Below are positions 22,101 to 31,948 of a stretch of DNA of 54,603 nucleotides, piece after piece. Numbering within the stretch: position 1 is the stretch's first letter; the number at the start of each line of letters is the position of its first letter. The stretch spans positions 1-54,603 of the forward strand of contig JAAMPI010000183.1 of NCBI GenBank assembly GCA_013054445.1, written 5' to 3'. Below the pieces are notes generated by a model. It saw only the letters and a list, made by a program, of their open reading frames with translations, was not told the DNA's origin and made no database searches. The position numbers and the translations under genes are program-made. This DNA comes from Cudoniella acicularis (Eukaryota; Ascomycota; Leotiomycetes; Helotiales; Helotiaceae).

Positions 22101-22438
22101 GGTGATGAACCCTTGTGTTTCTCGACGAAAACCGCTGGAGACCTTGGAGATGCCGGCGCATCGTCTGCGAAATCGTCGTTCTCGAGAAGATCGTAACTGC
22201 CACTTGTTTTTGTGCTCTTGGAAGTAATCGACTGAACCATCTGCACGAGACCGCTGGAACTGGGCGAGGTGATCTCGTCCCTCTCGTCCTGACTCGTATT
22301 GAAATCATCCAAAAATAGCCCCAGCGATGCCGACAGCGGTGGCGCAAAGACAGGAGACGCGAGTGGATGCAGTGACGGCGAAGCAGAGGTCGCTGAGTCC
22401 ACCTCGGAGTCGCGCTGCTGGAGTGGACCGTATGCCAT
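19157..22438 (-). CDS. Large intrinsically disordered fungal protein, function unknown
   Basis: A single open frame of 1093 aa from ATG 22438 (MAYGPLQQRDSEVDS); the frame is open further upstream but this ATG sits where coding-like sequence begins. The N-terminal half is Ser/Thr/Pro-rich with many basic phosphosite-like RRxS patches. The middle has ELQLRKQQQKQR and GETLAQRIRRLKEK, and a second similar helix reads EETLGQRRKRLQAERE, so a duplicated charged helix motif (ETLxQRxxRL) is visible. The C terminus is Asn/Pro/Met/Tyr-rich (NTYAMNYTANAMQMGY) and ends in the short helix QIDMVERWRQSVMQ. No enzymatic or membrane signature is present. A scaffold or cortical protein is possible, but I do not recognise the family. 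Confidence 0.8.
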   Translation of the reverse strand: MAYGPLQQRDSEVDSATSASPSLHPLASPVFAPPLSASLGLFLDDFNTSQDERDEITSPSSSGLVQMVQSITSKSTKTSGSYDLLENDDFADDAPASPRSPAVFVEKHKGSSPSETTVPQLPLYIPRPSRRRSPATAADKRFSPTIPSEPIVRTASGRRAALRHPTPDLQVLTGAYTGNIEHLERTAERLSMTSSIDNAIKELHDEQKRSESRRPSLINGAEMAGISRKVSNASSIVEVNSAARAGGYSPAGFMMSPKGSFTNASTRLRSASKSSRFGSRPEPELEGRPLDSFVNMTSTMGTTSPVMSPSASIAEQDESSSTLTKPVVDQIDAEGGQQQFSGDDRPTTSASTNTYDNGQMFEGFDGVHTEPVQKPQERVTFAEEVNIPDDSDIGHRRVLSSGNRLSMPRPQSYADPNTGQQMVYYPAPVPMMLNLPQKLSKAPSSMAKNKRRSQVLSAIPAANRQSAIWLPDVLEDEPGLAEDEYVQEQEYVPQHQRTTMGGRRNTQDLQHLPPQLRASAFFDLPAPAQTVELKEQSAVATLDSILDASAHAPVSAFTDHLIAGHLGAEVYGRPNLRHNRSNTQLLDPQGHKKRTSSFNLLRGRRNSSSDLPDTDKERRRASTMSGIEDGGQVRMPLDDDMDDATQDTTPLNRSDAGGLHSRLPSGDFDVTVEDEEGSDDGQRDDEVYHGPPTTLLAELQLRKQQQKQRTRPTATAYPNGMHSTLLQLDAVAQVEQKSRKQKRVNLAWESPAVQEPDDGAGSDEDIPLAVLYAQKAADVNRPLGLLERREMEDNEPLSKRRERLGGRPALAPRAATMMNLAPPDPEEEEGETLAQRIRRLKEKGGTATGLPSARPVSGDFASEMMSQFGGDLLDKAKVDVNGKGKEVSEPAPEEEETLGQRRKRLQAEREARAREVGPVDEMRPQYNQKHSMADILQAHPVANGTAPLAQQKPVGGLLGMHEKQKERRSSTMLNLDYHTPPQPQRNLSGGFKSGLYNDGQGGIVPQQLPQQNYGNMYGYNAPFPQPSLGFNGFNQPIMPFPNTYAMNYTANAMQMGYMPNLQPNPMLQMGAGVQPLNQGQIDMVERWRQSVMQ

Positions 22439-24673
22439 GGTGGCAATGGATATGCGACAGCAGTGGACAGCAGATGGTGAAAATATTGCAATGGTGTTGT
22501 TGTTTGCGTCAAGCGCAAAATGATGGGGCTTCAAGGCTTAAAGCTTAAAGTTCGTTTCAAGCATCCAGCTGTCCTGGGGCCAGGAGCCAGGAGCCAGGAA
22601 GCTTTGGGGCGGGCGATTCGAGAATAACAAGCTCAGTGGTTCCTGTCTCGTGGGCCAAGGGTGCTCCATCAATTTATTTGCGTCTGCTCGTCCGCACCGC
22701 TACTGCGAGTGCGACTGCAACAGCATTCCCCCGAAGAAATAGATTGCAGCGGTAGATTGGCTGGCCCGACACCGCAGCTCACAGGCTCTCGAGCAGCGCA
22801 GTGCCAGATATCGAGATACCAGAGATTAGACTGCTGGGCAGAGAGTGCCATCCCCAGCACCACTGGCGACTGGGTATCAGTACCCCTGATACCTAGACAC
22901 GCCTCAATCGCCCCTCCAGCACCTGCCCACCTACCCATCTGCCCGCCTGATAACGTCGCGGTGCCAATCACAAGGCTGATGTGCTCTGTCTACTGAGCTC
23001 GACGTTGACCGCTATCTAGATCTTCAGCGTCGCGGGTCAAGCCGAGTGGTGCGGGCCACGTTAGGGCAACTAGCCTGTCTTTCCTGCGCTCAATTGGGAC
23101 TTTTATATTGAAAGTTGGCCCTGGAAGCCTGGAAACTACTGCGGACTCAGTGCGGAGGGTGCTGATCATGCCGCTAACTGGGAGTATCACGGGCGCAGGC
23201 ACAGCTGCCAGCTAAACTGCCAGCTAGTGATAACGAGAACATCGACATCACACGAGCACGAAGTCTCAGGTTACAAGAATCTTCACATCAGCCTTGTCAA
23301 ACGAAGACGTTCTTCAAAATCCTTCCACTTCTCCGCGTCAGCCGAACCTGGATCTTGAAACGTGCCCTCCGCATGGCATCCTTCGCCATGCTTGACCAAG
23401 ATTATTCAGGTACGAAAGCTGTTGATGCAAAGGCATCGTTTCTCTTATCACCTGCAGCTGAAGGGTCCACACCAAAAGTTGGAACTTAGAGGCTTCCCTG
23501 TACAATCTTATCGTCGACGTTCTGCCAAGACTCATGAGCGATAACCTGGAGAAAAACAACTTTCTCACCTCCTCATCCCGAAATCAAAATAAAACACGAG
23601 ACGAAGCGATACCATGGCTACGGAGTGCAGTTGGTGAGGCTGAAACAGAGCCCATTTACCCGCATATTGCATCCGATCTCTGAGGATGTGAGCGAATCCT
23701 GCAGCTGAGATCGATCAGGAAAACGAGCGCGTGAGAGTAAGGTTGGAAGCGAAATTATGTCAGGGATTTTGACATTCGTCTCCCTAGTACCGGTTACAAC
23801 GACGTGGTCCGATTGTTGTGCGATATATCGAGTGAGAAATCTGTCATGTCTAGTGCAAACTTGGATAAATAAGAGTCTCTGTGAGCTTCGCAAAGAACTC
23901 ATTCTGGTTTAGATCAGTTTCTATCAACTGCCAACCTGTTAAGCTACTTTCTGTAAGGCAGTACCTTAGCATACTCTCAACTTCCCCGAGTGGTGGAAAG
24001 TTGGGGAAGATCCACACGTCCATGCAACTCAGTCCTTGGCATTTTCCTTCATATTTTCATTGTCAACATAGAGGTCGTGCTATGCGTGCTTCGTAAATAT
24101 ATTGGCTTGCAACTTTACAATATTCACGCTTATTTGTCCGAAGAGCAGTGATCAAGAATATCTCCAAAGTTCTGAAGTGTTGAGGCTATTTTTACCTGTT
24201 CGTTCCTCTCGTCTCAATAAAACAATGTCAAAAAAAAACAGACTAATAAGAGAAGGGAGTTGATAACAGAAAATATTCCACAATAATAGCGGAAGAAGTC
24301 AGAAAACAGTTCGGCAGTAGGAATTCAGTGGAAGCATGTTAAGAGAGCTGATAATGCTATTCTCCACTCCTCACCCCTGAAGATTCGACTAGTCATTGAT
24401 GTAAATGAGGCTACTAGAAGTTTCTAGTATAAGTCGAATGAGCTTGCAAAGTTACAAATAAACGTTGATTTATATGTTGCCATTTTTGGGTATCCAACCC
24501 CAGGATTGCCTTATGAGGAGGTATGACGAAGATGGTGCGAGTATCCATCAAAGGTGAGATGGAAATTCCCCACTACCTGATATGACTCTTTCAACAATCT
24601 CATCATTCAAAACCTCAAAAGAGATCCAATACCAATCTGATTTCCACACAAACGGCATTTTCTCTTCCTCGCC
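22439..24673. other. Long intergenic region, no supported gene
   Basis: About 2.2 kb. The left part (near 22578-22600) has a short CCAGGAG tandem. The right part is AT-richer with short frames only. It presumably includes the 5' region of the minus-strand disordered-protein gene and the promoter of the oxygenase-like gene. Confidence 0.45.
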
Positions 24674-25852
24674 ATGGCCCAAATCTCCAACCCACACATC
24701 ATCCCAGCTACCCTCCAGAGCAAACAGTATGAACCAGTGGAGATGCCTCCACTCGATCCAGCCATCGATCTGGACTTCAAACTTCCTTCAGCGCAACACT
24801 CCTTCACCGAACTGGGTCTTTCCAAGCCATCCACTGCACCAGATATCTGTTTTTCGGAGCCTTTCCAGCTGTTTTCTGAGGAAGGTGTGCGAATGATAAG
24901 GAGATATTTGTTCCGACCTGAGGTTTTGGAAAAGCATTTTAGGGCGTGGGAGAGGGCGCCTGGTATTATTTCTGGAGCGGAGCAGGTTCGTGATCTTGTA
25001 CTTGTCAAATAGTGTGTTCTTCAGTCTATAGCGATGAATAGAGCAAGGCTAACACAATCAAAGACAGCACTCTGGACAAGAGACATGTGGCACCACCCCT
25101 CAGTAACAAAGTGCATGAGCGAAGCCTTCGGGCACCCTCTCAAGCTCCTCGGCCGCCTGGGCGAAGTCGGCTACGTGAACGTGCAAATCGGCCCGTCAGG
25201 TCGCGACGGCGTCTACTCCCTCCAAGAAACACCCTCTCTCCCTCTCCCTTTCTCAGAAACCCCTTCTACCTCCCAAAACGACGACAAGATGATCGACTCC
25301 TGGTACCGAGACTCCTCACAGGTCGTCTGCATAGTCATGTTGAGTGACACCAGCACCATGGTGGGCGGCAAAACCGCCATCCGCCTCAACGACGGGACTG
25401 TCCTGAAAGCACGCGGTGGTAGAGCAGGAAGCGCGGTCATGATGCAGGGCGGGCATACGGTTCACGCTGCTCTACGATCAAGTAATGCTGCTGAGAGAGT
25501 CAGCATTGTGACGTCCTACTCCTTCGTCAACCCCAGCTTGGGTGATAGCGCGACTAGTTTGCGGAGTATCAGTGCTGAAAATCCCGATGTGATTTCTATC
25601 AGGGAGCACTTCTTGCTCCATAAATTGGGAAAGCTGAGGGAGAGAGTTGATAAAGCGATACTGGAAATCGAGGCAGGACGAAAGCAAAGAGGCCACCCGC
25701 GTGAAATTAAGAGAGAAGAGGTTGAGCCGTGGGTGGAAGAGCAGATTTCTCTCTTGAAACAGACAGCTTGGGAATTATTTGAACGGTACCCAACGTACCT
25801 CTATAAAGAGATTCCCGAGGGGGCTATTCGGGACTACTTACCTTCCGTCTAG
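24674..25852 (+). CDS. 2OG-Fe(II) oxygenase-like protein with altered iron-binding site
   Basis: Two exons, 24674-24985 and 25064-25852; the intron has GTTCGT, GCTAAC and AAAG signals; 366 aa. The first exon gives a fungal-style N terminus (MAQISNPHIIPATLQSKQYE). The core resembles double-stranded beta-helix 2OG oxygenases: VVCIVMLSD, GGKTAI, then His238 followed by ten residues and Arg249-Val-Ser251, the usual distal His and RxS pattern that binds iron and 2-oxoglutarate. The proximal HxD motif appears as Tyr185-Arg-Asp187 (SWYRDSSQVV), so one iron ligand is replaced; a single C-to-T change (CAC to TAC) would explain it. The protein may therefore be catalytically dead or altered. The C-terminal 90 residues are charged helices. 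Family assignment is moderate; substrate unknown. Confidence 0.7.
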
Positions 25853-26358
25853 CTCAACATATGTATATCTATTTGATTTCCAATCTTCAACATGTGCGAG
25901 CCATATTTTTAAGGATCTGACATTATTATTACTCCGCACATCCGTCGATGGCCCCCAAAAAGACTTCGCCGCATAATAAACCTGTTACGTGACATAACTG
26001 CACAGGCATACCCATTCGCCTCGCTTGCCTCCACCCCCGTCATTTCAGAGACTTTAATTCGTCTCTTTCAGCCTCAGAAACCGCTTTTGATATTGACCGA
26101 AATCCTGCCCGTGCGTGCAGATAGGTTGCACGGAACTAAGGGGCTGTTTGAGGGGATTTGATTGGTGTATTTGTGAATTTGAATACGAATAGAGTAGTAC
26201 AGGGATGAGGTAGGTAACATTAGCTAGCCTGCTGAGACAGTGAGGAGGAGCGGCTCCGCACTTACGGACCGTAAATGATATGATCGATCAGCGTGAGTGT
26301 TTTATCTCCGTTTCCCTTTCATTCTCTATCTTTCTGATCCCCTCGCCTCGCCGTCGTG
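25853..26358. other. Intergenic region upstream of the CFEM gene
   Basis: About 500 bp containing the 3' end of the oxygenase-like gene and the promoter of the CFEM gene. The palindrome at 26262-26274 is described separately. Confidence 0.45.
26262..26274. promoter_or_regulatory. Perfect CGG-N-CCG palindrome upstream of CFEM gene
   Basis: The 13-bp sequence TTACGGACCGTAA is a perfect inverted repeat around one central A, about 85 bp upstream of the CFEM gene ATG. Inverted CGG triplets are the classical recognition form of fungal Zn2Cys6 transcription factors. Whether it is bound is unknown. Confidence 0.35.
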
Positions 26359-27810
26359 ATGGAGAAAGTCGATGTCGATGTTGTTTGTTCCACCAAAAAG
26401 GCGGAGCAGCAGCGATCAGCGAAACGCCTAGCGATTCTTGCGTACGCGACGGTAATAGCGTTCAGCACGCTACTCGTTCTCTCAGGATGTTTTGCGCTCT
26501 CGACAAAAGCGAAGCTTATAAGGATTGAGCAGGAAATCGCGACGGAGAAAACGGATCTGAGGGCTAGGGATGTGAATCATGCTATTGAGAAGATTCCGAG
26601 GTGTATTGTACGGTCCTCTTTTCTTTCTTACCCGACAAGACTGTTCTGGATTTGAATAAAGGGCTAATCAATGGTTGAATTTTGTAGTCGGCGTGTATTT
26701 TTGAGCAGATTCTCGAGAAGGGATGCGCGCATACGGATACGAAGTGTATTTGCGAGAATTTGAGGTCGCTGGACGATTTTGATGATGAGCCGCCGCCGCC
26801 GACGTATACTTTGACTGATTTTGGGTTGGAGAGGGTGGAGGAGAGGGATGAGGTTGAGGTTGAGTTTGTGGAGTTCAAGGAGGAGCCTGTGAGAGAGTTT
26901 AAGATGTGTATGGATGAGTGTTCGTTGCAGGATCAACTTGGTATGTCCTCATTGTTCCGCTTGTTTGAATGATGTTGTTTGTAGCATCACTTGGTTTTTA
27001 TCGTACTGATGAAGGGGTGCAATAGCTGGGCCATATTACTTGAGTAATTTTTGCTGGAGCCTGGGAGTTCCTTTCGAGTTTCCAGAGGTGATGAAGCCAA
27101 TGGCAAAACGACAAGGCGTCTCATCCGTCTTCATCATCTCGGCGTTACCCGGTCCCTTCAGCACCAATATAGGCTCAACAACAGAATCAACAAGCTTCGG
27201 TGTGTCAACCCCCGTTACTGTACCGACAGTAGGTACGGCATCAGCCTCTCCAACGGGAAAAACCACAACAGGAGGAACCACTCAGACAACGGGAGCTACT
27301 CAGACAGGAACAACAACTACTGGATCACCATTCAACACATTCACCATACCGCCCACCAGCACAGGCACCCCCGGCGGTCTCTCCTCTGGTGCCAAAATCG
27401 GAATCGGCGTCGCCATCCCCCTAATTGTCATTTTCGCCCTCTCAGCCTTCGCCTTCTGGTGGTTCCGCATCCGCAAGAAGCCCACACCAGAACCGTACCA
27501 ATACAATGGGATGCCCGAACTCGGCGGTGGCGGCGGAAGAGGTGGAGGATTCGGAGGCGTGGACGAAGCCGTCGTCTCCGAGATCAAGAAGCCAGAACCG
27601 ATTAATTACTCCGATGGGAGACAGCCGGTTGAAGCAGGCGGCGTGCCCGTTCGCGCCATAAGTGAGATGGATGGGATGAGGGCACCTGAGACGACTGTGC
27701 ACGAAGCTCCCAGTAGCCCGGTATCGAATTTCGCTACGGCTGGGAAGAGGAAACCTGTTCCTCAAGTCCCCCCAGGAGGTGGAGGGGGGGGATCAGATGC
27801 GCTCGAGTAA
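26359..27810 (+). CDS. CFEM-domain membrane protein (reading frame broken near 3' end)
   Basis: Three exons, 26359-26607, 26688-26940 and 27026-27810; 428 aa as read. Residues 24-47 form a hydrophobic signal anchor after a 23-residue basic N terminus. Eight cysteines at 82, 86, 96, 103, 105, 157, 161 and 177 (CISAC, KGC, CIC, CMDEC, FCW) fit the CFEM order, with Asp100 before the CxC motif; an acidic insertion of about 50 residues separates the two halves. A Thr/Ser/Gly-rich stalk follows, then a second membrane segment at about 292-314 (IPLIVIFALSAFAFWWFR) and a cytoplasmic tail. CFEM proteins are fungal cell-surface proteins, some binding haem or acting in host contact. The frame ends at a G8 tract; the next frame continues to 28312 (separate entry). 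The first exon junction was chosen because it yields PRC-I-SAC. Confidence 0.78.
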
Positions 27811-28312
27811 CTTTCCGGCGCCGTGGGAGAGCGAGGGAACGCAGGAGGGGTATATGTTGGCGGCGCCGCAGATGATGGCGACTCTAGGGTCGACACCGAG
27901 TGTTGATTCTTTGAAGGTAGCGGCAGGCCAACCTATTTCTCCACGACCGCAAGATGCTCCCACATCATCTGGACAGTCGCCCCTCGCTGCACCAGCTGCT
28001 GTCCCCCTCCCCGTTTCTCAGCAAACATCGCCGCTGCCATCACCGCCTGCACCGGGTGCTGCGAGTGATACGGAGTTGGAGCAGTTAGAGAGGGAAATGG
28101 CGGCGGTGAGGGAGAGGAAGGAGAGGTTGAAGCAGGTTAGTGAGTTGGAGCAAAGGGAGGAGGATATCAGAAGGCAGATTGAGGAGAAGAAACGAGCGCT
28201 AGGGGCCGCGCCGGGAAGTATAGGTGGGGGGATCGAGTCCTGGGCCTGCGGGGTAGTATTTTGTGTTAAGGGTGATGTGAGGGTTGGGTGGGTGTTTATG
28301 GTTTGGAAATAA
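27797..28312 (+). other. Frameshifted continuation of the CFEM protein tail
   Basis: Immediately after the G8 tract (27784-27791) a different forward frame is open from the ATG at 27797 (MRSSNFPAPW) to the stop at 28312. It is Pro/Ala-rich, then a strong coiled coil (LEREMAAVRERKERLKQ; EEDIRRQIEEKKRALG), typical of cytoplasmic tails of fungal single-pass surface proteins. One G fewer in the tract would join it to the upstream frame. A 40-nt intron (27757-27796, GTTCCT to CAG) would also join them in phase but is shorter than its neighbours and lacks a branch site. Confidence 0.55.
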
Positions 28313-29507
28313 TGGGTCGTGTAACATTGCGTGTGTAGCTAGCGCGGCGCTGTCATTTGGCTATATTAGCCTAGAGCTTGTTAATACCCTTCGCGTTTTT
28401 GTAACATATATTTGAGATAATGAAGATTTTTTGAATTTACTTTATTGTAGATCTGAGATACCGATATACTATCGTGATGCTCGACCACTGCACACTTGAT
28501 GCCGTGAAGTCGTATAGAAGTCGTGTAGTTTTCGCTAAAATATAGAGGGCGGGCAGAATAATTTAGCCCTACGATATATAAACTTACGGTACCTGGCCCG
28601 GAATACAGATGAAAAGATCAGTAGGGCTATTAATTCCTAAATATCTCTATATCTATGAATAATATAGGACTTTCACTCTCCGTATTAGGTTTAGCGTAAA
28701 CCAACTCTCGTCAACCTCTACTCTAGGTAGGAATCTACTGTAAGTACCGGTAAGGCCTGTGGCTAGTGCTGATTTTCCGCGCCTCAGCGCCTCAGCGCTT
28801 CGGCACCTTGGCAACCTCGATCCCACCTTCCTTTCTTCGCATTCTATTTTACGCACATCATGTTCCTCCTCCCGGCTTCGCTCTATCCATACTCTTTTCT
28901 TTCACTTGTTCACATCAGTAACGTGGCGCTTTTTTCTATGCTCTTCTCCTAGTTTTGTTAAAAGATATAATAAAACCCTTCGGGTCTACCAGCCGGTACA
29001 AGTGTTCTGTGCCGTCATATTCTAAACATTAGACTTAAATTGTTGCACAGGCATCACACACCGCTATGAAGGTATCCCTGGGCTACCAAGTGGTAGCAGT
29101 TTTGATGTCAAGAGTCAGCTCGCATTGCCGCCAGTTGTGCGTCAAATGGTAGATGAGGCTGAGACAATATGATGACCAGACTGGGGGGTTCGAAAATGAA
29201 ACCTCTTCATATTTACGTCAATCGATCCGCTTATGGCGCAGGACAGAGATCTCAAACTTACTTTCCTTCATCCTTCCTCACCATTCTCCGTATTTCACAT
29301 CTTATGGTACCTTCAAGTTGTGAACAAGGAAACAGGCTCGGCGATTCAAGATCTTTCAAATTGTTGATTCGAGAATAGCGCAACCAAAGGCACGTTATTG
29401 TTACTATTGCCTTCTTTTGACGTGAAAAATGAAACTGATAGTCCTCCTTTTAGGCTGCCGGCGTCCCTGCTTTTACACAAGAACGCTTTTGTGTCACTCC
29501 CACTACG
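28313..29507. other. Intergenic, AT-rich, no supported gene
   Basis: About 1.2 kb. The segment around 28500-28720 is AT-rich with fragments such as ATATCTCTATATCTATG, resembling a decayed repeat. The right part is the promoter of the lectin-like gene. Short frames only. Confidence 0.45.
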
Positions 29508-31101
29508 ATGGCTGATCCTGGAGGCCGTTATAGCACATTGGAGCTTGCGGGCGACAATACCTACCAAGCAACACACGAGACTGAACAATCCGGGATGGGG
29601 GTTGATTCGCGACAAGAACAAGATCTACCCGAGGTAGTGGAAGGTCAAGATCTGTCTGGGGAGAATGACCCCAAGTTCCGAGATGTGCAGCATCTGGCCG
29701 TTGCGGGCGGCTTGGGCATGAATAAAATTCACGCGGATGTTGGAGACGGTCTAGAAGTGAACCCAAATTTTGTCGCTGCTACTCCTGACCTGACGCCAAA
29801 TACAAAGGAAGCTGGGAAGGAAGATGTTTACCATGGAGAGAAGAAGATCTTTGGCATAAAGAGGAAAACATTCATTATTACTGCTGCTGTCGTTGGAGTT
29901 ATTGTTTTGGCGGCCATCATCGGAGGTGTCGTAGGAACGGTGACGAAGAAAAACACCCCAGTTCATAGTGATGTATCGAGTCCGCAAACACAGACAACAA
30001 CGGGAGCACCTGCGTCACCAACATCAGCGGGTTCAAATTCAACAGTGTCAATACTGCACCCAAACTCAGGCCTTGCGTCGGTTAATTGGACGGATACCTC
30101 CAATGTCACTTATCGCGCTGTGTTCTATCAGGACAAGAACACCTTCCTATATGCCTCTGTCAAAAATTCTACGAACGAGACGTGGTTTGTACACAATATC
30201 TCCGCAAGCCCGGATCCCGGCTCGCTGAGGGTTCTACCGGGAACACCAATCACTGCCGCCATCGCCCCCGTTTTCCTTGGCTTCCAACTCAACATATATG
30301 TGCTGAGTACTCAAAATAGGGTCCTCGAGATCGTCACCCACGATCATTTTTTAAATTCTTGGGACACGGGCGCAGCATCGACGGGGTCGACAGGAATACA
30401 GGCCTCAGTAGAGCCTGGCTCGAAACTTGCCAGCTACTATTGGTACCCTTGCGATACATGCTCTGGTGAGACAGCGGCCGTTCTGTTTCAAGTAACAACT
30501 GACCAGCACCTGGAATATGGAAACTCCAGTGCTGGCTGGAATAATCCAAAAGTTCTAAACAACAACCCCGTGGATTCAAGCTCCGGAATTGCTATCATAG
30601 GTCACGGCAGCACTGGGGGACTGAACGAGCTCAAGGCTTACGTGCTCAATAATGGGGTTCTGACAGAACTTGGATGGTCTGAAGGGAATCCCAACTGGGC
30701 TGCCGGTATGTACACTCTTTAACTTATTTACTTTGGAAGCAACAAAGGACTGACAAGAACAAAATATAGGATCGGACCTAACCCAAGGCTTACCCTCTAC
30801 ACCGCAAATAACAGGCATAACCTTCAGCACCAACAACGGAATCTACAACAACCTTTTCGTCGGCGCACTCTTCACCAACGGTTCCATCCTCTTTGCTCAT
30901 AACTTGAACAACAATTGGTCATTGTCTCCGGCAAAACTTGATCGTGGCGGCAACTTCTCTGCCATAGCTATGAATGCCGAAATGGGGTTTTATGGGATTT
31001 CCGCGGGTGTCATATCCGAATATGCGATTAATTCATCGTCACCAGAGAGCTTGACTTATACCGGGATAGTGAACATTCCCAGCGTGGCTACGACAGGTTG
31101 A
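29508..31101 (+). CDS. Type II membrane protein with fucose-lectin-like beta-propeller ectodomain
   Basis: Two exons, 29508-30705 and 30770-31101, with an intron carrying GTATGT, GACTGAC and ATATAG; 509 aa. A 120-residue hydrophilic N-terminal cytoplasmic part is followed by a single membrane helix at about 121-145 (TFIITAAVVGVIVLAAIIGG), a Thr/Ser linker and a repetitive ectodomain. Its repeats contain short W/Y/F-rich strands and Asn-glycosylation sites (NWTDT, NSTNETW, NNPKVLNNNP, NNNWSLSP), and it resembles fungal proteins classed with fucose-specific lectins (AAL/FleA fold). By family, this could bind glycans at the cell surface. The start sits in good context (ACGATGG). The repeat pattern is weak by eye, so lectin identity is moderate; the membrane topology is clear. 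Confidence 0.72.
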
Positions 31102-31948
31102 AATTGTCACAATCGATGAAAGATTGCAAAATAAAACGTCTAAGGGGGTCTCTTATGATGCAAAAAGAACTTCCCATTTACGGTGGACGACATGCAATAC
31201 CGACCCCTTCTTTGTGCCTAGGTTATTCCTTCGATTCTGGTTGCTCCTTAAAAGGCGCGCTTTTCCTATTTCCCAATACCGAGAAAGCACAAGAGCTTGA
31301 AGGTAATTCAATTCAAGAAATCAAAGCATTGGGGTGTGGAAAATCAACCCCGTCACCGGAATCCTTATTTTTCGCAGTCTGAATTAAAGACAGAGACAGC
31401 TATAAGCTGGGAGAATACAATTCAGATGCAGGATATATAAAAATACGAAAGCTGGCCAGGAAATTATGCCTCGCTCCAATTATGTTTTCATGCTTGGAAA
31501 ACGCAGGGCGGATGTCGGACTCCCCACGCCGCTAGGTTATTCGAATCATTTACGGAGGAGGCCTTTCGTTGCAGAAGGAAAAGTAGGCTTGCTTGCTTGC
31601 TCGGATCAGCTGCGTCTTGAATTGCAGAAGTCATCTCAAGATCTCGCAAGAGCATAAGAATCATAGTTTCTACAAACTACTGACATACTCATCAATTAAA
31701 TAATTTTTTAAATCTGTAAAAAATATATTATAGCACTGTTATATCCATTTGCATCTGGCTCCTTTCCCTCAAATCCACCTAGTTGATGCAGACTGCATCG
31801 TCCCGACGAGCGAAGCCAACAAGTCGCACACCCGGCAGATCCTCGGGCCCGCCAAGACTCATTTCCGCTAGTCCTCTCTAACTTGGAAGGCATCACGAAC
31901 ACTGACTAAGTATCACCGAACAAAGTCACGCCTTGCGAGTTGCTTCCT
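31102..31948. other. Intergenic, no supported gene
   Basis: About 850 bp with short open frames lacking motifs; AT-rich around 31690-31745. It holds the 3' end of the lectin-like gene and the HET gene promoter. Confidence 0.45.
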
